Notes under the pieces: generated by a model | Seen by the model: only the letters and a program-made list of their open reading frames with translations | What the model was told of the DNA's origin: nothing | The model's database searches: none | Assembly: GCA_026168455.1 (NCBI GenBank) | Contig: CM047425.1 | Location: 93,809,580 to 93,873,579 of the forward strand | Direction: 5' to 3' | Origin: Theocolax elegans | Taxonomy: Eukaryota; Arthropoda; Insecta; Hymenoptera; Cerocephalidae | Length of the DNA stretch: 64,000 nt | Part shown: positions 56,472-64,000 of the stretch, piece after piece | Layout of the letters: each line of letters opens with the position of its first letter | Numbering within the stretch: position 1 is the stretch's first letter | Position numbers and translations under genes: made by a program

Positions 56472-59387
56472 TAAATATTACTGTACTCTTTGATATTCTA
56501 TATGGTAAAGTTTAATACCTGTGCCAAAAAGTCCATATACTATATTAAAATATTATAATCAGAATTTTACATATATAATGTTAATTAAAGTAAAAGTTAA
56601 GTAAAGTAAAAAAATGTAAATCACGAGCGAAATAAGCGTTTTTTCCTTATGCTATACAGAGATAACTCAAATTTTTAAGCGTATAAATCTAATATGATTA
56701 ATTTTTTATTGTAGAATTCGCCCGAAGCTGCAAAAGTCAACTTTAATCGTTGTATTGAGATCCAAAGATAATATAATTATTGCATAATAAATAACAATTA
56801 TAACTATTATGTTGAAACTGTTTAATATTTTAAGTATTATTGTTTTGTACTTTTTACTTTTATTATAAAATTGTTCAACAAAAATGTTTATATTTATTTA
56901 TTTCGCATTAGACAAATATTGTCCAACTGCGTAAAGATTGATTTCGAATATAAATACGAATTTATCTTAATTCCATAATTTATTTAAACGATATAAACAT
57001 TTAAAGTTTTATGTTTCACATATATAATCGATCAATTGAAAGTGATAAATAGTACGTAAACAATATACGTAGAACGAGAGTCTATAATTAAGTCAAAAAC
57101 GAAGTAAGGGAAATCCACTTTGAGAATCGTTGACAAGCAATTTGTTACCAGAACCATCTTACATAATAACACTCTCTATAATAGTTTCGGAACTTAACAA
57201 TAGAAAAAGATCAGAAAATTCCCGACTTCATAGTGTGCACGCGAGAATAGACGGATGTGTATTGCCAGGCAGGGGCTGTCAATCAAGGAGGCTTACGCCG
57301 CCCCGCTGTCAGGTGAGCTGCTCCCTTCGGTGGACTGTGGTCTAGCTACTCGGTCGGGCGCCACCGAATATCATATTCACTAACCCTCGGTTATAAGTCC
57401 ACAAAGAATATCCTTCGCGTAAAATACTTCTCGTTTTTCTATTTCCAGGGTCAGTTCGATCTACATATATATATATATTTTTTTTTTTCATTCGCAGGAT
57501 TATCGGTCGTCGTAAAGCACTTAGCGTTCTTATTCGCGGTGCTGAAAGCCTCGGGGATGTCGCTAGTAAGAGTTGAAAAGCAGCCTCGAATTCGCCTATG
57601 TGAATGGTTCTCGGGGGAGCGATACGACGGACAAACAACCTACAAATTGGATTTTCCCTAGCACCTTTTGCCCGGCCTCACAATGCGAGTTACCTTTCAT
57701 CTTCGAGTACTACAGCGAGACGTGGCTTTCCTTTGGAAATGTAAAACTTGCTCTTAATGGTTTGCAAATTCTCTCCCGTCTATAATACGTCCTTTCGCGT
57801 ACATTCTCTTTTATGTTTCCTGTTTGCCTCGCCATTTTTCTCGTTATACGTTTTCATTCACGTTTTCGCGCAAAATACGAGAAGCATCTTTATTATAAAG
57901 CCTCTTTGGATCTACACACTCCAGATTTATTATTTCCTTTGCGGTATATTCCCTTGTTTATTAATGTATTGCATCTTATTTTTCTGCGTTCACTAGATAT
58001 ATACGTATTACGTATACAATAATAACCAAAGATACTTCATTGAAATTTTACGGTAAACCTTTATACGCTTAGGTTCATTTTCATTTTATATACTTGTACT
58101 TCAATGTAGTATAATGCAAATTCAAACGCTAAAGTCTTTATGTAAATGAAAATAATTTTTCGAACGATCCTCCAGGAATAATTCAAGAAACTAAGGACCA
58201 TGACTGAAACCGGAAGCAATTTTTAGCACGTGCTAACGTTTACATTGCTGAGTGACAAACGGTAGGGTATCTTATTACGAACCATACGAAGTCCAAAATT
58301 AGTTAGTTTCTGTAATGGATGAAACTCGGGATAAAATGTTGTGCGTCCACCCAGTATTCGTAAACAAGTGTATAAATTAGTAAACAAGAAAACTAAAGCA
58401 CGTCCTTCTGAAAAATGATCGAGTATCCGGAGCATAGTTTACGTAAACGATTATTTATGTCTTCCGGAACCTTTTGAACTTGCATCCCGAATCTGTCATA
58501 CGATATTTGGTATCTATAAGTTTGTGAAAGCGTGTGGCTTTGGTCTGAAAAATTTTAGTAAATGGTCTGTGTGTATCAATTACAGGGGAGCCGAGTGAGC
58601 TTGAGAAGAGAAACGGAAAGTCGGAGGAGCTCAAAAAGACACGAGTCAAGTCGAGCAGACGAGCAGGCTTAAGTGTGCCGTAGACACGCGAAAGGATCAA
58701 AGGCAACCGCTTGAGTGACGGAAACCAGCTGGCGGAAGAGCTGCGGCGACGAGAATACCACGGATTTATCCCACCGTCCCTTCTTTTTTTCTTCTTTCTC
58801 TCTCTCTTGCTCGGGCTGTCGTTCTCGCGCCTTTTTGCGTAGAAACGAACCTCCCCTCTTTCGCGAATGTCAAGCCTTTAATGCTACCACGCTCGACTTG
58901 GTCAACTATAGTCCGAGTCTTTTGCCTCGGGGATGCTCTTTTAAGAATTGGGAAAGTCGAGGTGTAAGCACGAAACTCGAGAGAATTAATGACACTCGAA
59001 TACACTAAAACCCGAATGCTGAGGTAAACGTTTTTGTATTATAAAATGTACCAGACTGACTGACTGACGGATATGGTATGTGAACGGGTCTGTTCAACTT
59101 TGCGTGAAGATGCTACGGACGTTTTAACTTTAATTGGATTTTGCTTTGAAGAATCGCTGATGGGTAAAACGAGAAAAGATTAAGTATTTCTCCTGGATTG
59201 TATATTAATACTTTCTTTCTATTCGGTTTCTTCGTTCTGTATTATTTAATTCTACGTCGTGTAGAATTCAAGATATATTTATTAACACTTACTTTTACTG
59301 TTTTATACGAAAGTTAGAACGTACTTACTATTAAAAATAGTATAGTCAGTTAAGTTCTGCAAAACAATTTTAAATGTACTTAAAGAA

Positions 59388-59593
59388 GGCCTGCGATGGC
59401 TCGATCGGTAGAGTGGTGGACTCATACCCCAAAGATCCGGGTTCGATTCTCGGTCTCTGTCGATTGATACAACCACCACTGGGGAATGTATTTTGAACAA
59501 GTACTTTCATTTCAAAGACACCGTTATGACCTTTGACGCTGATTAGTACCAAATTGGGAATATAAAAAGAACAATGTCAAAATAATAAAAAAA
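59388..59593 (+). mobile_element. tRNA-derived SINE
   Basis: The head carries a pol III A box (TGGCTCGATCGGTAGAGTGG) and B box (GGTTCGATTCT, about 59440-59450) at tRNA spacing, with a good T-arm stem (CCGGG/CTCGG). The anticodon stem and acceptor do not pair well, so it is not a working tRNA. An unrelated body of about 120 bases follows and ends in an A-rich tail (AAAATAATAAAAAAATG). This layout defines a tRNA-derived SINE. Confidence 0.7.
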
Positions 59594-61271
59594 TGTATCT
59601 ATAAGGAGGTAACAGTTTTATTACAAAGCGGGCTAAGAAAAATTTAAAATGTATGTCTAACTCTCGTTATGTTACCACCCAAGTTATTTAGTGACTACGA
59701 AGTATTGTTTTTCCAGAAATTAATATTGCATGTTAAATTGTATAAAAAACTAGAACATAGTTCTCTTAGTTACACTCATACAGTTTCAAGGCGATTGGAT
59801 TATTAATTAACGAGATTAATGGTTTTAAAAATTTAACTATGATTCATATACCACTTTGAAGTTTTGCACATAATATATATATAAAGACTTCACCATCAAA
59901 AAGAGCAATGTTCTTGTGGTCTGGTTTGAATATTTATATTAAATATGAATTTTTGAAAAAGCAGCACTTATTAATAGATAATTTTGATGAAAGTGAGATC
60001 TTGTTGAAGGGGGTTACATACTCAATTTTCGATGATTAATTAATAAAAAAGTAAAAGATTATGTGAAAAAGTAAGAATGTGTCAATAATAAAATATTATT
60101 GTTTTTTCGAGAAAAGTCTTACCAAAAATATCAAATCTTTCCATATTTTTGAGGTTGGGTTCATATTTTTGGTAAAACTTTTCTCAAAAATGCAACAATA
60201 TTTCAGTTTTAAATTCAACACATAATTAGATTATTGACAAACGAAGTCACTCCTTCTCTTATTTTTTTACATACAGTTTTATTGCAAATTTATTACTAAT
60301 AATCGCGTTTGGCCATAAGGTAGGGAGGATAAATATTGACTACATGGCATCGAGTAAAAAAAGGTATATTCAAGTAAAATTTTGAATCAAGTTATAAAAA
60401 ATTAATATCGCAAACTGTCATGAAAAACCAAAATCGTGAATCAGTTTATAAAATGTTAAATATAGAGCTGATGATTAGTATGTATTTCATTGACAAAAAG
60501 GAGGTTCTATGCGCAAAAGACTTAAAAATAATCAAGTCCAATCAGTAAAGTTTATTCGCAGCAAATACTAAAAATCGTTATATCAATATCTGAAACGCAG
60601 TCACAAAATATTTAACTTGGAATATCTGATAGAAGGTCGAGTAACAAACCACGTATGCCCCTAAATCTGCGAGGGCAAAACCGAGATCGAATATACACCA
60701 GTGCAGAGTGTACGAGCTCAAGAAAGATATACACCCGCGTACTAATAATACAGAGGCCTATAGGTATATATACAAGGTGTATACGTATTTCGAAAGGCAA
60801 CAATAGAATGCATCGCGATCGTATATAGAGAGACGCGTGTGTATTGTATGCACCAACGTCGGGGTGCGCCTCACAATGCCTCCTGCATTATGTATCCCGA
60901 GCTCGACTGCATTTCTGCGAGCAGCTCGCTTTGCTGTTGTAATCCGGCGTGTAAGCTCTGTACACAGAAACGGAGAGAGGCTTTACCCCGTTGAACGACC
61001 GACCCTTCGCTGCCTTGATTTGAATGAGGAAGTCGCGAGCCCAGAGTCGATGAAACAATTTATACGATTCGCCGCTTATCGTGAGAAATTCTAATGGCAT
61101 CAGCCAAACCGTCTTTAATATTGATGAGGAGATATCTATTGCTTTGAAACGTGAAGAACATACTTCTATACGGATTTACGGAGATGATGATATTGTCGCG
61201 TGTACGAGTTACGTAAATCTTCTTTCCTATGATTAACAAATACAAAGGATATATACCTATATGTGGAAATC
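59594..61271. other. Gene-poor sequence
   Basis: AT-rich, with a CpG-rich patch at 60780-61090. A small hairpin at 60096-60199 is listed separately. I see no gene. Confidence 0.55.
60096..60199. repeat. Short hairpin (104 bp)
   Basis: The arms 60096-60131 and 60163-60199 pair over about 35 bases, sharing GAGAAAAGT and TACCAAAAATAT, around a 31-base loop. It could be a small MITE or a precursor-like RNA hairpin. The sequence alone does not decide. Confidence 0.65.
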
Positions 61272-62903
61272 CTCGACTAATTTCGGTTTTAACGTCCCCA
61301 AAACAAAGCAAAATTTTTTTTGAACTACACCTTTGGCATGCGATTTTTCTCACTCTTAGAGGTATATGATAGATGAATTTGAGTTTCAACACGCGGAAAC
61401 TGCCTCGGCACATATATTTTTTTCACTTTGAACGTGAAGAAACACGATTTTTAACATTTTCCTGCAATATTCGTCGAAAAAATACCTTGAAATTCTGTAA
61501 AAGCAACCGCATAAAATTATTTCTAAAGGGTTTTTTTTATTAAAATATCTTAAAAGATAATATTTACTATTTACAACCAAATCAATTTAATTTTTTCGAT
61601 TTAAAAGTCTATTTTGCGACTTATATAGACAAAAGTGTGGATATTGCACATTATGCTCTCCAAACGCTCGCTTTACATAGTGAAATCTATCTATATTCAA
61701 ATTAAATCTATGGATAAAAAATAAAGAATATATTATTATTACAAAGACTACATAAAACTTGCGCAGGAAAAAACCACTTGTATGTCTGGTTCCTTTGGCT
61801 ACGAAAAACGCTTTCCATTGCGATTTACAATCTCCGATTTGATAACTATTTACTGTATTATAAACTTTATGCCTTAAAGCATTTGTCATTTCTCAAATTA
61901 TGGCAAATAATTGCGGATGAATAATTACAGATAAATAATTTAACGATACCCCGAATACCATCGTGTACACTTTATCCGCGTATTTTGCACCGAAAAATTT
62001 CACGTAGCAATGTTTAAATTCAATGATTTAGAGAAATAATTACAACAAGACAAGTCGGTCCGTTAAAGAAATGTGTAACTGTAGAGCTGTGGCATATGGG
62101 AAAGATGTACTATGTGCTAAAGCTATGGTCAATATAATAAATAAATCAAATTGCAAAACCATTGCTATTATCGGAAAAGTAGAAGATATAAAAAAGTAAA
62201 TACTTTAGTACCTGCAAATCTGAAATGTACTCTAGATTCGAAAGTACACCAAGTTGTGTGGAGACACTAAGGTAAAAACTGTCTATTGTTTCATTATTTA
62301 TCCATGGTTCACCATAATTTGCATTCCGATGAGCCTTATAAGTTAAACTCTATATAGCTAACCATGCACCGAAAATGACAAATACTTAGGAATGAAGTTT
62401 ATAATATTGTAACTATTTATAAAATTGAAGATTGTAAATAAGTAGAATTTGCGAAAAATCAATCTATGAAAAAATAATATATTTTCCATTTTTGTTGGTA
62501 TTTAATAAGAAATAAAAATACGTCCGTCAATTTTTTTAACCATAAATTTAATTTAAACATAGATAGAATGTACTGAAGGCGATGTAAAGCGAGCGTTTGG
62601 AGAGCATAATGTGTAATTCCTCTCATATAAGTAGCAAAACAGCCTTTTAAATCGAATAAATAAAATTCTAATTGGTTATAAAATATTCTCTTTTAAGATA
62701 TTTTAATAAAAAAAACCTTTTACAAATAATTTTATGCGGTCGCTTTTACATAATTTTAAGGTGTTTTTTCGACGAATATTGCAAAAAATGTTAAAATTCA
62801 TCTACTATATACCTCTAAGAGTGAGAAAAGTTGCATGCAAGAGGTGGGCTCCAAAAAAAATTTTGCTTGTATTTGGAGACGTTAAAACCGAAATTAGCCG
62901 TTG
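61272..62903. mobile_element. Large inverted repeat with about 830-bp centre
   Basis: The left arm 61272-61711 and right arm 62540-62903 are diverged reverse complements (roughly 80% by eye). Shared words include CTCACTCTTAGAGGTATAT, ATATTCGTCGAAAAAA and GCTCTCCAAACGCTCGCTTT. The centre is AT-rich without coding capacity. It may be a foldback element or two opposed copies of one repeat. No target duplication was found. Confidence 0.75.
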
Positions 62904-64000
62904 ATTTCCTTAGGATGCTTATTTCATTAGGTGCGTTGATTATTATTTTATATTATATAGTTACTTTTAAACATACATGTTCGCTTCTATATTAAATTTT
63001 TGTACATACTTAATGTTTATGCATTTATACATTTTTATTAAATTAGCCGCTACCCTATTAAAAAAATTTAACTTTATATGTACTTTATATAAGGTTGAAG
63101 TTGAGCTAAACTTCATATAAGTTCATCCAATGGCGCTGAGCCGAACTGGCCTAAAAGTTTATATAAAGTTTACTTAAAGATTAATAATCGTTTTTTATAA
63201 GTTTAAAATGCTTTATAAAACCTAAAAGAAAACCTACGATCTTCTACTTCGGAGTCTGTCGCTCTACCAACTGAACTATTTTATTGTTTCTGTCATTATG
63301 TTAAACTTTGGTTATAAATTACGATACATGTTTCAATTGTTCTGTTCTTCTCAAACGAATGTACAATGATAAACTGTGTATAATACATATAAATTAATAA
63401 AATTCTCGATGTATCAAATGTACATGTAATTGTAACTTAAAATATAAAGATTTTTGTATACGAAAGAAAAATGTAGTTCAAATTAGTCTATTCGGTAATA
63501 CGATAAATAATTTATAGGAATTTTCTAAATTCTCAGAATTTTTCCTTAACTAGGGTTTTGGAGATGTTGAGTAGCTCACGCCCGCATGTTGAGAGACATA
63601 AAACCAAATCCACGAGGTAGTTTTCCTCACGCGTTAGAGAAAACGACGAGAGTTTACGTCACCTTCGAAATTTGAAGCCGCGCAACTTGCCATTGATGAC
63701 TGCATTATAAGTCCTTGGTATAAGACACCGTAGGAGCTCGTATCTGAAAATTGGTCGCGTGCACGCGGGAACCCATCAAAATATCCGATTTCTTGCTGGG
63801 AAACTTTACGAGCGCTCGGGAAGATAGATTTTCCAGAATTCGCGCTCTTGTAAGCCGAGGACATCGAAAAGCGTCGAGGACAAATTAAATTGAACTTATA
63901 TACGGTATGCCAAGCACCAAGCGAGTCGTAGCTCGAGGTAAGACTTTCAATGAGATGGGACACAACCTGCGTGTGGAAGCTTCAGGCTTGAATTGTCGTT
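62904..64000. other. Gene-poor sequence at the window end
   Basis: AT-rich to about 63540, then a CpG-richer stretch to the window end with a 109-codon minus-strand frame (63634-63963) that shows no recognisable domain. Apart from the tRNA-like piece at 63234-63280, nothing is supported. Confidence 0.5.
63234..63280 (-). pseudogene. tRNA-like fragment
   Basis: On the minus strand, AGTTCAGTTGGTAGAGCG is a typical D-arm and A box, followed by an anticodon-like loop (CTCCGAA), but the T-arm is lost. It is a truncated tRNA or SINE head and not a functional gene. Confidence 0.45.

Larger units (their letters stand above)
55525..59387. other. Gene-poor sequence
   Basis: CpG-rich patches (55560-55960, 57220-57640, 58580-59000) are set in AT-rich DNA. 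A CTT repeat lies at 56151-56175. Open frames are short and overlap on both strands without domains. No gene is supported. Confidence 0.55.

Noticed and set aside
59388..59460. Functional tRNA gene
   Set aside because: The anticodon stem and acceptor do not pair. The A and B boxes fit a SINE head instead.

Overview
This window is eukaryotic nuclear DNA from an arthropod, most likely an insect; a hymenopteran such as an ant would fit, but that is inference. The evidence is the AT-rich background with CpG-rich patches and abundant microsatellites, and the repeat content: Copia, BEL/Pao and Penelope-like retroelements, hairpin (MITE-like) elements, a tRNA-derived SINE, and an endogenised piece of a negative-strand RNA virus polymerase. 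I could not support any complete host protein-coding gene. The only long intact reading frame belongs to a retrotransposon.

Layout. 1-10334 is gene-poor sequence with simple repeats. 10335-20756 is an unclassified AT-rich element with divergent inverted ends ('repeat X'). It is split by a full-length, very young Copia retrotransposon on the minus strand (10874-18431). That element has 300/302-bp LTRs differing only by one AG unit, an ATTTG target duplication, one intact 1753-codon gag-pol frame, a polypurine tract, and a primer site matching the 5' half of initiator tRNA-Met. 20824-25727 holds a fragment of a mononegavirus-like L gene on the minus strand (connector and mRNA-capping domains), present as two head-to-tail 2260-bp units. 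25728-30884 is a BEL/Pao element or composite on the plus strand. Its protease-RT-RNase H part is deleted and it is interrupted by another LTR. 30877-36394 is a nested mosaic: an inverted end of repeat X, a 380-bp-arm palindrome of BEL/Pao integrase sequence, a second repeat X copy, and a Penelope-like element (RT plus GIY-YIG, 12-bp target duplication) inserted into X. 36189-36875 is a long hairpin. The rest (36876-64000) is gene-poor, with hairpin elements at 48568-49212, 55264-55524 and 61272-62903, a tRNA-derived SINE at 59388-59593, and microsatellites.

The central 26 kb therefore reads as a nest of transposons with a captured viral gene, not as a set of cooperating genes. The most unusual signal is a short word, GYTAGA on the sense strand. 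It recurs about 70 times through the Copia element in coding and non-coding parts and in two reading frames, so codon bias alone does not explain it. Other points of interest are the 30-nt tRNA match at the primer site, the two viral units that are identical in one half and about 2.5% diverged in the other, and the integrase palindrome.
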